Assembly (NCBI GenBank): GCA_015056155.1 | Contig: SVGU01000008.1 | Coordinates: 1-53,439, forward strand | Origin: Clostridiales bacterium | Lineage (GTDB): Bacteria > Bacillota > Clostridia > Christensenellales > Aristaeellaceae | Length of the DNA stretch: 53,439 bases | Reading direction: 5' to 3' | Shown here: positions 24,032-31,150 of the stretch, piece by piece | How the letters are laid out: every line of letters begins with the position of its first letter | Position numbering within the stretch: position 1 is the first letter of the stretch | The notes under the pieces: model-generated | Database searches by the model: none | Told to the model about the DNA's origin: nothing | The model's input: only the letters and a program-made list of their open reading frames with translations | Position numbers and translations under genes: made by a program

Positions 24032-26356
24032 ATGGCAGGTTCTGATGAATACAGGGAGGTGATTCCTCTGCAGGGGAGGATCCGTGAGGCAGCAGCCGGC
24101 GGTCTGGTGACGCTGCTGTATGCGCTGGGCATGACGCTGACGCTGCTGCAGGTGACGGGACTGATGCCCTATGCGGGGATGGCCTGCGCGGTGCTGGCCG
24201 TGATGACGGTCCTGCTGTCGGCGGCTTCGCTGGACAGCCGGGCGGCATGGGTGCTGGGCAGCATCTCGGCGGCCGCCGGCGTGATCTGGCTGATCATGGG
24301 CGGATACGCGTCCGTCCTGGATGTGATGCAGGCGCTGGTGCTGCATATGTCCGGGCTGCATGCGGCGCTGCCGCTGGTGGCGCAGGAGACGGCGCTGCTG
24401 GGGTGCGTGCTGTGCGGCGCGGCGTCGTTCTTTGTCACGCAGCGCAGCGCGGGGCCGTATCCGGCGCTGGTGCTGGTGCTGCTGACGGTGGTGCTGCTCT
24501 GGCTGGCGGATATGCCGCAGACGCTGTGGTTCCTGCTGCCCTCGGTGGTGGCCAGCGTGACGCTGCTGATGCAGGGAAGCCATGAGATCAGCGCGCTGCG
24601 GGTGCTGCCGGTGGCGGTGACGGCGGTGCTGCTGAGCTTTGCCGGCGTGGCGGTCGGCGGCGCGGCGGTCCCTCCGCTCAAGGACGCGGCGGACAGTCTG
24701 CGTCAGCGCATTTATGACATGTTTCTCTTCACCGGCTCCCGCGACGTCTTTTCCCTTGCCGATGTGGGCTATTATCCCCAGGGCGAGGGGCAGCTGGGCG
24801 GTCCGGCTGAACCGACGGAGCAGCAGGTGATGGTGGTCATCACACCCCGCAAGGCTTACCTCCGCGGCACGATCAAGAACGTCTATACCGGCCGCAGCTG
24901 GGAGGACGGCACGGCCGGAAAGCGATACCTGTGGGAAGGCCTTGGCTTCCGCAGCCTCCGCAGCACGATCTTCGACATGACCCTGCCCCAGGCGGCGGAT
25001 GCGGCCTACGGGCAGCTGCTGGAGCCGCGGACGCTGGAGATCCGCATGCTGGGCAGCAGCGCATCGAGCATGTTCATGCCCCAGAGGGTGCGCGAGCTGA
25101 CCCCGCAGGGCGATATCGTTCCGTACTTCAACGCGGGCAGCGAGATCTTCGCGACCCGCGATCTGGCCATCGGCGACATGTGGAGCGTGAAAGCGCCGCT
25201 GATGGTGGCGGGGGACGCCGGGATGGCGAGCCTGCTGGCCCGGTGCGAAACGGCTGCCGACGCCAACTGGGCGGCGGTCAATCAGGACTACCGGGCGCTG
25301 CCGGAGCATCTGGAGCAGGAGGTCTTTGACGTCGCCTACGCCGCCGTCGCCGGGGCCGAAACGCCCTATGAGATGGCCATGGCTTTGCAGCAGCATCTCC
25401 GCACGCAGTATACCTACACCCTGGATGCGCCCGTGCAGCCGGTGGACATGGACTTCGTTTCCACCTTCCTGCTCCTTCACAAGCAGGGCTACTGCACGCA
25501 TTTCGCCTCGGCGATGACCGTCCTGTGCCGGATGGTCGGGCTGCCCGCGCGGTATGTGGAGGGCTTCGTCGCCACGCCCGATACGACGGGCGAGCATGCC
25601 GGCATGGCCGTGGTGACCGGAAAGCAGGGCCACGCATGGACGGAGGTTTACTTCAAGGGCTTCGGCTGGCTGACCTTCGATGCAACGCCGACCGGCGCGG
25701 AGGTCGTGTACATCACTCCGGACCAGCTGGAGCAGAGCAGCGCAGAGGAGGAAGCAGAGCCTTCGCCCACGCCGGAACCGCCCCAGCCCTCCGATACCCC
25801 TGCGCCGGATCAGACGGACGCGCCGACCCCGACGCCCTCTGCCACCCCGCAGCCGGAGGACGCTACCCCTACGCCCGCGCCCTCTGACGCGCCGGATGCA
25901 CCGGCACAGCAGGGACCGCACGATCCGACGGCGCTGATCTGGTGGCTGCTGCCGGCGCTGCTGATCCCGGCCGGGCTGATCGGGCGGATTTTGTGGATGA
26001 CGCCCGCGTGGCAGAGCCGCCGCCAGAAGACGGAATTCGGCCGCTGGATCACATGGACGCAGGCTGCGCACGACGCCCTGCGGCAGCTCGGCCTGACCCG
26101 CCTGCCCAACGAGACGCCGATGGCATTCCTGGCCCGGGTGGACGCGGAAAAATGCGTCCCGGAGGTGCTCTCCCAGCTCTCCGGTACAGAATCCCTCATG
26201 TTCTACGGTCATGCCATCCCCGTCCCGGAAGAAACCCGGCAATCCAGGCATGCCTTCGAGATCATCCGGCAGCAGCTGAACCGTCGCCAGCGCCTCCGCA
26301 TGGCACTCCAGCGTGCATTCCTATCGGGTAAAAAATGGGACATCACAAAGGCATAA
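24032..26356 (+). CDS. Membrane-anchored transglutaminase-like protein
   Basis: About 774 residues. Six or so membrane helices fill residues 15-215. An outer-face region carries a transglutaminase core (about 445-565) with catalytic Cys in HKQGYCTHFASAM, His in KQGHAWTEVYF and Asp in WLTFDATPTG. A Pro/Thr-rich spacer (PTPEPPQPSDTPAPDQ and on, about 575-635) leads to another helix and a C-terminal DUF4129-like tail. It completes the MoxR / DUF58 / transglutaminase trio, probably acting on cell-envelope proteins or peptides. The start is uncertain: TTG 24026, ATG 24032 and GTG 24059 are possible. The best ribosome binding site (AGGGAGGTGA) would instead serve an in-frame CTG at 24068. Confidence 0.88.
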   Translation: MAGSDEYREVIPLQGRIREAAAGGLVTLLYALGMTLTLLQVTGLMPYAGMACAVLAVMTVLLSAASLDSRAAWVLGSISAAAGVIWLIMGGYASVLDVMQALVLHMSGLHAALPLVAQETALLGCVLCGAASFFVTQRSAGPYPALVLVLLTVVLLWLADMPQTLWFLLPSVVASVTLLMQGSHEISALRVLPVAVTAVLLSFAGVAVGGAAVPPLKDAADSLRQRIYDMFLFTGSRDVFSLADVGYYPQGEGQLGGPAEPTEQQVMVVITPRKAYLRGTIKNVYTGRSWEDGTAGKRYLWEGLGFRSLRSTIFDMTLPQAADAAYGQLLEPRTLEIRMLGSSASSMFMPQRVRELTPQGDIVPYFNAGSEIFATRDLAIGDMWSVKAPLMVAGDAGMASLLARCETAADANWAAVNQDYRALPEHLEQEVFDVAYAAVAGAETPYEMAMALQQHLRTQYTYTLDAPVQPVDMDFVSTFLLLHKQGYCTHFASAMTVLCRMVGLPARYVEGFVATPDTTGEHAGMAVVTGKQGHAWTEVYFKGFGWLTFDATPTGAEVVYITPDQLEQSSAEEEAEPSPTPEPPQPSDTPAPDQTDAPTPTPSATPQPEDATPTPAPSDAPDAPAQQGPHDPTALIWWLLPALLIPAGLIGRILWMTPAWQSRRQKTEFGRWITWTQAAHDALRQLGLTRLPNETPMAFLARVDAEKCVPEVLSQLSGTESLMFYGHAIPVPEETRQSRHAFEIIRQQLNRRQRLRMALQRAFLSGKKWDITKA

Positions 26357-26362
26357 CAACCG

Positions 26363-26397
26363 CCGCGCACCGTTCCGGGAGGAGGGTGCGCGGTTTT
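26363..26397 (+). terminator. Intrinsic terminator of the MoxR operon
   Basis: CCGCGCACC / GGTGCGCGG (9 bp) is followed by TTTTCC, six bases after the transglutaminase stop codon. Confidence 0.85.
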
Positions 26398-26403
26398 CCG
26401 TGG

Positions 26404-26466
26404 GGGGGCCTCCGGCGGGGAGGGACGCTGTCCCTCCACCCTGCAAGGGTCTTCGACCCTTGACCC
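26404..26466 (-). repeat. REP-like two-hairpin element, copy 3 (inverted)
   Basis: On the minus strand it reads GGGTCAAGGGTCGAAGACCC, TTGCAGGGTGGAGGGACAGC, then GTCCCTCCCCGCCGGAGGCC: the same order of two hairpins and trailing GxCGGAG as copies 1 and 2. It directly follows the terminator of the MoxR operon. Confidence 0.75.
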
Positions 26467-26507
26467 GTTTTGGGGAGTGTTTATTGTCTTTTCCTTTGCG
26501 GGGGTCA

Positions 26508-26792
26508 CGGGGCGTGACAGACGCCCCGCGACGCACTCGTGCGGCTGCGCCATGCGGGGATGAGCGCCCGCCGTGCAAGGCACGGCGGATCACGGCTGCA
26601 ATTGCTTGCAGCGTGGGGACGAAGGCTTGTGTACCTTGTTGCGTTCGCTTTGGCTCGAATCTGCGAGCGGAGCTCGCAGAGTTCTCGCGTCGCCCATACC
26701 AGTCTTCTTTCTTGATGTAGTGGGAGGCGGCCCCCACCTGCGGTGGGGTACGGGAGTTACTGCGGCTGATGGGGTGGCGTGCTGTCGCACGC
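26508..26792. repeat. Cluster of six near-perfect hairpins in a gene-free stretch
   Basis: Within 285 bases there are six perfect stems with 3-5 base loops: 26508-26528 (CGGGGCGT), 26568-26588 (CCGCCGTG, loop CAAGG), 26595-26612 (GCTGCAA), 26661-26679 (CTGCGAGC), 26732-26748 (CCCCACC) and 26777-26792 (GCGTGC). None is followed by a T run. The stretch 26357-26914 has no credible gene: the open frames there translate into low-complexity Arg/Ser/Gly-rich sequence and lack ribosome binding sites. Confidence 0.7.
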
Positions 26793-26849
26793 ATCCCCCC
26801 TCAGGGAGACGGCGGGGCGCTGACTTTATGATTGATGAATGTTCATCGC

Positions 26850-26885
26850 AAAAAAACGCCCTGCCGGTACTCAGACCGGCGGGCG
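26850..26885 (-). terminator. Intrinsic terminator of the L,D-transpeptidase gene
   Basis: On the minus strand GCCGGT / ACCGGC with an outer CGCCC / GGGCG extension is followed by seven T, 30 bases past the stop codon. Confidence 0.85.
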
Positions 26886-26914
26886 GCGCGCAGGCGGTTG
26901 ACAGCCTGTGGATA

Positions 26915-28633
26915 TCATTCCGGGAAAATCGAGGTGGTCGGTATGGGCGACGCGATCTCCGGGGCAGGTGTTGCAGTCGGCGCGGGTGTGGGCGTGGCCA
27001 GCTCGGCGGCGTAGATCGCCTTGAGCGTCTTAACATCCGCCGTGCCGTTGGCGGTCAGGCCGTGGTCCTTCTGGAACGCCTTCACGGCCTTGACCGTGCC
27101 GTCCAGGTACTTGCCGCCGATGTGGCCCTGATAGTAGCCCAGCGCGGCCAGCTTGGACTGCAGCCAGTAAACCGCCTCGCCGGAGGAGTTCTTCTTCAGC
27201 GTCTTGAACTCGCCGGGCGGCAGCTCGCCGGGCACATAGGAGGGCGCGGGAGTGGGCGTGGCGGTCACGTAGGGCAGCATGTACTGCTTGTTGAGGGAGG
27301 GGAGCTTCAGCGCGGCGCGCAGCTCCGGATCGGCCGGGAGGTCCTCGGTGATGGTGACGACGACGCCCTCGCCGCAGTTGTCATAGATCCACTTCGCATC
27401 GGCAACGGTCAGGCGGATGCAGCCGTGGGAGGCGCGCTTGCCCAGGTTGTTGTAGCTGGAGACCTTCAGGGACATGGTGTCCTTGGAGTCCGCGTAGATG
27501 ACGGAGTGGAAGGCGATGGAGCCGTTGATCTTCGTCCAGAACTGGGCATGGCCGCCCCACTGGGGGAAATAGCACCAGCGGGCCGTACGGCCGGAGAGCA
27601 CCCAGTCGCCCACGTCGGAGGGCGTCGCCTTGGTGCCGGTGGAGCAGAGCATCTGCCGCACGATGACGGTGTACTCGCCCTTGTCGTCCAGCCCGTACAC
27701 GGTGGTGACCTGATTGGTGACGTCCACGGTGATTGCGTAGGGCACGGGCGGGGCGGGCTTGGCCTCGTCGTTCACGCCGCGCACGTCCGGGTCGTTGAAC
27801 ATCGCGTCCCAAGTCATTTGGCCGACGATGCCGTCCGCCTTCAGGGCGTTCTGCTCCTGGAAGGCCTTGACGGCGTTGCGGGTGTGGCCGAGGAAGTTGC
27901 CGGAGATGTTGCCGGAATAGTAGCCCAGCTCGGTCAGGCGCTCCTGCAGCTGCTTGACCAGCTGACCGGAGGACTCCTCATACTTCAGCGTTTTCGTGTA
28001 GGGGATGACCGGCCCGGGCGTGGGGGTCACGGCGGCGATCACGTCGTAGGGGTTGGGGGTGGGGGATACCTCGGGCATCAGGTGCTGGCCCTCCTCCCAG
28101 GACACGGCGTTGGCCGAATACAGGAGCGTCAGCGTATCCACGTCCGCGCTGCCGGTGGGCTTCTCGCCGCTGACGAGCTGGAAGGTGTAGACCGCGTCCT
28201 GCGTGGCGGGGAGATAGGTGCCGGAGATCTTGCCGGTATAGTAGCCCAGCTCGGTCAGGCGGCCCTGCAGCAGGCGCACGTCAACGCCCGTGCTGCCCAG
28301 GCGCAGCGGCCTGTACTCAGCGGCGAAGAGCAGCATCTGCGTCTCCGCGTCCGCCTCGCCCGTTTCCGGCAGGCCGAAATCGTACTGGAACGCCTTCACG
28401 GCAGCCTTCGTCAGGTCGCCGAAGGAGCCGCTGATCTCGCCGTCATAGTAGTACAGCTGACTCAGCTTGAGCTGGAGGCTGGCGACCTCCTCGCAGAAAT
28501 CGCCCTGGACCAGCGTCTTCGCGGCAACGACGATCGCGACCTCGCCGTCCTCCGCATCGTCTCCGGTCGTATCCGCCATCGCCGCAGGGATCAGGCAGGC
28601 AAGCAGCAAAATGCACAGCAGGAATCTTTTCAT
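26915..28633 (-). CDS. L,D-transpeptidase with four peptidoglycan-binding modules
   Basis: 572 residues. A signal peptide (MKRFLLCILLLACLIPAAMA) is cleaved after AMA. PG_binding_1 repeats at about 45-105, 115-175, 225-280 and 475-535 each contain a form of LxxLGYYxGxISGxxxxxTxxAVxxFQ. Pro/Thr linkers (SPTPNPYDV, ATPTPAPSY) separate them. The YkuD catalytic domain (about 290-420) has FHSVIYADSK and the active-site motif KRASHGCIRL with catalytic Cys. It makes 3-3 cross-links in, or anchors proteins to, peptidoglycan outside the membrane. The C-terminus is a Thr/Pro-rich tail. The modules lie on both sides of the catalytic domain. GAGGT is upstream of the start. Confidence 0.94.
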   Translation of the reverse strand: MKRFLLCILLLACLIPAAMADTTGDDAEDGEVAIVVAAKTLVQGDFCEEVASLQLKLSQLYYYDGEISGSFGDLTKAAVKAFQYDFGLPETGEADAETQMLLFAAEYRPLRLGSTGVDVRLLQGRLTELGYYTGKISGTYLPATQDAVYTFQLVSGEKPTGSADVDTLTLLYSANAVSWEEGQHLMPEVSPTPNPYDVIAAVTPTPGPVIPYTKTLKYEESSGQLVKQLQERLTELGYYSGNISGNFLGHTRNAVKAFQEQNALKADGIVGQMTWDAMFNDPDVRGVNDEAKPAPPVPYAITVDVTNQVTTVYGLDDKGEYTVIVRQMLCSTGTKATPSDVGDWVLSGRTARWCYFPQWGGHAQFWTKINGSIAFHSVIYADSKDTMSLKVSSYNNLGKRASHGCIRLTVADAKWIYDNCGEGVVVTITEDLPADPELRAALKLPSLNKQYMLPYVTATPTPAPSYVPGELPPGEFKTLKKNSSGEAVYWLQSKLAALGYYQGHIGGKYLDGTVKAVKAFQKDHGLTANGTADVKTLKAIYAAELATPTPAPTATPAPEIASPIPTTSIFPE

Positions 28634-28666
28634 GCAGGTACCTCGCAAAATTGGTTATACAGGGAT

Positions 28667-28695
28667 ATTGTAGCCCTTCCTGCCGCCATTTGCAA
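28667..28695 (-). promoter_or_regulatory. Promoter of the L,D-transpeptidase gene
   Basis: On the minus strand TTGCAA (28695-28690), a 17-base spacer, then TACAAT (28672-28667), 33 bases before the start. Confidence 0.65.
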
Positions 28696-28786
28696 GGGGG
28701 CGGGAAGATTTTACATCCCTTTCCGGCCGGCGATGGGCATTCTGGACGAAACGAGTGTAAAAAACATCATGAATACAGGGAAAGGG

Positions 28787-28815
28787 TTGACAAACGGGGA
28801 GCGGCGTGATATCCT
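28787..28815 (+). promoter_or_regulatory. Promoter of the methionine transporter operon
   Basis: A perfect TTGACA (28787-28792), a 17-base spacer and TATCCT (28810-28815). Transcription would begin near 28822, about 27 bases before the leader peptide and 360 before metQ. Confidence 0.75.
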
Positions 28816-28848
28816 TTTTGTAATTTCCTGAGGAAGGGAGAAGGCGTG

Positions 28849-28947
28849 ATGAAGCTGAATCGCACCGCGATGTTCATGATGATGCCCATGTGCATGTGCC
28901 GCATGAGCATGCGTTGCTGTGCCGATCTTCGCTGCGCCCTTCGATAA
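28849..28947 (+). CDS. Met/Cys-rich leader peptide of the metQNI operon
   Basis: 32 codons ending in TAA. AAGGGAGAAGG lies just upstream of the ATG. Nine Met codons (28849, 28870, 28876, 28879, 28882, 28888, 28894, 28903, 28909) and five Cys codons (28891, 28897, 28915, 28918, 28933) are packed into it; the core reads MFMMMPMCMCRMSMRCC. The next structure is an intrinsic terminator (28991-29035), then the methionine transporter genes. This is the layout of classical ribosome-mediated attenuation: scarce charged tRNA-Met would stall the ribosome in the Met run. Stalling would leave 28926-28945 free to pair with 29003-29012 inside the terminator. Translation and mechanism are inference; the codon content, signals and pairing are visible. 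Confidence 0.75.
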   Translation: MKLNRTAMFMMMPMCMCRMSMRCCADLRCALR

Positions 28948-28990
28948 CGCTGACCGGAGCCTGAACGGGAATGCCGGTGCTGAGCGGATG

Positions 28991-29035
28991 AAAGAGGAAG
29001 CTGCATCGAAGAGATGGAGACTTCCTCTTTTCTTT
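28991..29035 (+). terminator. Attenuator: terminator upstream of metQ
   Basis: AAAGAGGAAG (28991-29000) pairs perfectly with CTTCCTCTTT (29021-29030). The inner part CTGCATC / GATGGAG extends the stem with one mismatch around a GAAGA loop. The T-rich tract TTTTCTTT follows (29028-29035). The apical strand GCATCGAAGA (29003-29012) is also complementary, 9 of 10 bases, to TCTTCGCTGC (28926-28935) in the leader, and ATCGAAG (29005-29011) to CTTCGAT (28939-28945). Either pairing would break the terminator. Confidence 0.75.
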
Positions 29036-29069
29036 CGTAAAGATTCAGCGGAAACGGAGGTTCCTTCCT

Positions 29070-29186
29070 ATGTGGAATACAGCCAGTCTGATGGCGCACT
29101 GCAACCGGGAGAGCAGGCGAATGCGACGCATCGCCGTCCGCTGTTTCCTGTGCGCCCATTTGAATGAAAAGGAGAGACTGTCATGA
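29070..29186 (+). CDS. Small ORF translationally coupled to metQ
   Basis: 38 codons, beginning MWNTASLMAHCNRESRRM and rich in Arg, Cys and Met. CGGAGG lies nine bases before the ATG, and the stop codon overlaps the metQ start as ATGA. It lies after the attenuator, so it would only be translated when transcription reads through. It may be a second regulatory leader or a means to keep ribosomes on the mRNA up to metQ. I see no known family. The open frame could be chance, but ribosome binding site and stop position argue for translation. Confidence 0.5.
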   Translation: MWNTASLMAHCNRESRRMRRIAVRCFLCAHLNEKERLS

Positions 29187-30034
29187 AGAAGTTCCTGTCC
29201 CTGATCCTTACCGCGCTGCTGCTCCTGTCTGCCACCGCTGCTCTGGCGGATTCCATCGTCATTGCCGTGCCCAACGACCCCACCAACGAGGGCCGCGCCC
29301 TGCTGCTGCTGGAAGCCAACGGCATCATCAAGCTGGATCCCGAAGCCGGCGTCACCGCCACCAAGGACGATGTGATCTGGAATCCCCTGGGCATTGAGTT
29401 CTACGAGGTTGAGGCCGCGATGGTCCCCAATGTGCTGCCCGATGTGGACTACGCCATCATCAACAACAACTTCGCGCTGGACTTCGGCCTGAATCCTGTG
29501 GCGGATTCCCTGCTGATCGAGAGCGCTGAGTCCCCCTATGCCAACGTTCTGTGCGTCAACGCCGGCAACGAGAACACCGACGCCGCCAAGGCGCTGGTCG
29601 CTGCCCTGACCAGCCAGAAGGTCGCTGACTTCATCACCGCCACCTACGAGGGCGCTGCCGTGTCCGTCGTTGCCGAGCCCACCGACGGCTTCGATCCCAC
29701 CGTGGATTACGCCGCGCTGGCCGGCACGAAGATCACCGTCGCCGCTTCTCCCACGCCCCATGCCCAGATCCTGGCCATCGCCAAGGAGATCCTGGCCGAG
29801 AAGGGCGTTGAGCTGCAGGTGATCGAGTTCTCCGATTACATCCAGCCCAACATGGTCGTGGACGCGGGCGAGGTGTTTGCGAACTACTTCGCGCACATCC
29901 CCTACCAGGACAACTTCAACGCCGAGAACGGCACCAAGATCGTGGTCGTCGCCCCCATCCATGTGGAGCCCATGGGCCTCTACGGCGGCAAGCAGGCCGA
30001 TCTGTCTGTCCTGACCGTTCCTGCGGCTGAATAA
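29183..30034 (+). CDS. metQ: Circularly permuted MetQ/NlpA-type methionine-binding protein
   Basis: 283 residues. A signal peptide ends at ALA (22-23); unlike most Firmicutes MetQ there is no lipobox Cys. The mature chain starts with what is normally the second part of MetQ: IAVPNDPTNEGRALLLLE (27-44), DVDYAIINNNFAL (87-99) and ESPYANVLCV (116-125). After a linker (about 158-181) comes what is normally the N-terminal part: SPTPHAQIL (189-197), VIEFSDYIQPN, FANYFAHIPY and IHVEPMGLY near the C-terminus. Every expected segment is present, but the order is swapped. The product should still fold as a two-lobed binding protein, delivering methionine to MetNI encoded next. The ribosome binding site AAAAGGAGAG precedes the ATG. 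Confidence 0.92.
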   Translation: MKKFLSLILTALLLLSATAALADSIVIAVPNDPTNEGRALLLLEANGIIKLDPEAGVTATKDDVIWNPLGIEFYEVEAAMVPNVLPDVDYAIINNNFALDFGLNPVADSLLIESAESPYANVLCVNAGNENTDAAKALVAALTSQKVADFITATYEGAAVSVVAEPTDGFDPTVDYAALAGTKITVAASPTPHAQILAIAKEILAEKGVELQVIEFSDYIQPNMVVDAGEVFANYFAHIPYQDNFNAENGTKIVVVAPIHVEPMGLYGGKQADLSVLTVPAAE

Positions 30035-30057
30035 TCCCGTCAAATTGCGGCACGGAC

Positions 30058-30090
30058 ACACCGGCAGTCTGTCAAAAGGACTGCCGGTGT
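30058..30090 (+). other. Intercistronic hairpin between metQ and metN
   Basis: ACACCGGCAGTC / GACTGCCGGTGT (12 bp perfect, 9-nt loop) without a T run. Such hairpins after binding-protein genes usually protect the upstream mRNA from 3' decay, raising binding protein over ATPase and permease. Confidence 0.7.
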
Positions 30091-30115
30091 CCCTTGCGTT
30101 ATGGAGGCTGAACCA

Positions 30116-31150
30116 ATGATCGAGCTGCGCAACCTGTCCAAGAGCTTCGTCACCGCGGACGGCCCGGTGGACGCGCTGAGAAATGTGTCCCTGACGATCA
30201 ACAACGGCGATATCTACGGTATCATCGGCATGTCCGGCGCCGGCAAATCCACGCTGGTGCGCTGCATCAACATGCTCGAGCGCCCTACGGAGGGCTCCGT
30301 CCTGCTGGACGGACGCGATCTGGGCATGATGGGCAAGCGCGAACTGCGCGATGTGCGCCGCCGCGTGACGATGATCTTCCAGGGCTTCAACCTGCTGATG
30401 CAGCGCACCTGCCTGCAGAACATCATGCTGCCGCTGAAGCTGGCGGGTGTGAAGCGCGAGGAGGCGGTCAAGCGCGCGCTGGAGATGCTGGAGATCGTCG
30501 GGCTGCCGGATAAGGTGAATGCCTATCCCGCGCAGCTGTCCGGTGGTCAGCAGCAGCGCATCGCCATTGCCCGTGCGCTGGCGACCAACCCGGACGTGCT
30601 GCTGTGCGACGAGGCGACCTCCGCCCTGGACCCCAAGACCACCCACGCGATCCTGGAGCTGATCCGCGATATCAACAGGAAGCTGGGCATCACGGTCATC
30701 GTCATCACCCACCAGATGAGCGTCGTGCAGGAGATCTGCAACCGTGTGGCGATCCTGGAGCACGGCAGCGTGGTGGAGGAGGGCGAGGTTGCGCAGGTCT
30801 TTGCCAACCCGCAGGCCGAAGCGACGCGGAACCTTGTCTATCCCGAAATGGCGGATGCGAACGTTGCGCTGGGCGACAAGCACGGTCAGCGCGTGCGCAT
30901 CATCTTCAACGGCGCCATCGCCGCCAACGAGCCGCTCATCGCCAGAATGGCCATGGAGGCCGGCATCGCGGCGAGCATCCTGGGCGCGTCCACCCGTGCG
31001 GTGGGCGACCGTGCCTATGGTTACATCCTGCTGGAGATCCCCGGCGGTCCGGACGAGCTGGCCAAGGCGGTCAACTTCCTGCGCCAGACGCCGGACGTCA
31101 CGGTCTCCGTCGAGGTCGACTATGCGCAGAATGAGGGGGTGAAGGCATGA
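30116..31150 (+). CDS. metN: Methionine ABC transporter ATP-binding protein
   Basis: 344 residues. The ATPase domain (1-240) has Walker A GMSGAGKST, Q-loop MIFQGFNLLMQRT, signature LSGGQQQRIAIARAL, Walker B VLLCDEATSALD and switch VITHQM. The C-terminal NIL domain (about 265-340; RVRIIFNGAIAANEPLIARM, VEVDYAQ) binds methionine in MetN and shuts transport down, a family property that supports the substrate call. The start is MIELRN, with GGAGG eight bases upstream; the earlier ATG at 30101 overlaps this site. It overlaps metI by ATGA. Confidence 0.95.
   Translation: MIELRNLSKSFVTADGPVDALRNVSLTINNGDIYGIIGMSGAGKSTLVRCINMLERPTEGSVLLDGRDLGMMGKRELRDVRRRVTMIFQGFNLLMQRTCLQNIMLPLKLAGVKREEAVKRALEMLEIVGLPDKVNAYPAQLSGGQQQRIAIARALATNPDVLLCDEATSALDPKTTHAILELIRDINRKLGITVIVITHQMSVVQEICNRVAILEHGSVVEEGEVAQVFANPQAEATRNLVYPEMADANVALGDKHGQRVRIIFNGAIAANEPLIARMAMEAGIAASILGASTRAVGDRAYGYILLEIPGGPDELAKAVNFLRQTPDVTVSVEVDYAQNEGVKA

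Noticed and set aside
26321-26794. 157-codon minus-strand ORF over the repeat and hairpin stretch
   Set aside because: It runs through the REP-like element and several hairpins, its product is Arg/Ser/Gly-rich with no motif, and it lacks a good ribosome binding site.
28919-29167. 82-codon ORF overlapping the attenuator upstream of metQ
   Set aside because: It crosses the terminator stem in another frame, begins at GTG without a ribosome binding site, and competes with two better small ORFs.
28822-29182. SAM riboswitch or T-box upstream of the methionine transporter
   Set aside because: I looked for the S-box core stems and the T-box sequence and saw neither. The leader peptide and terminator explain the region better.
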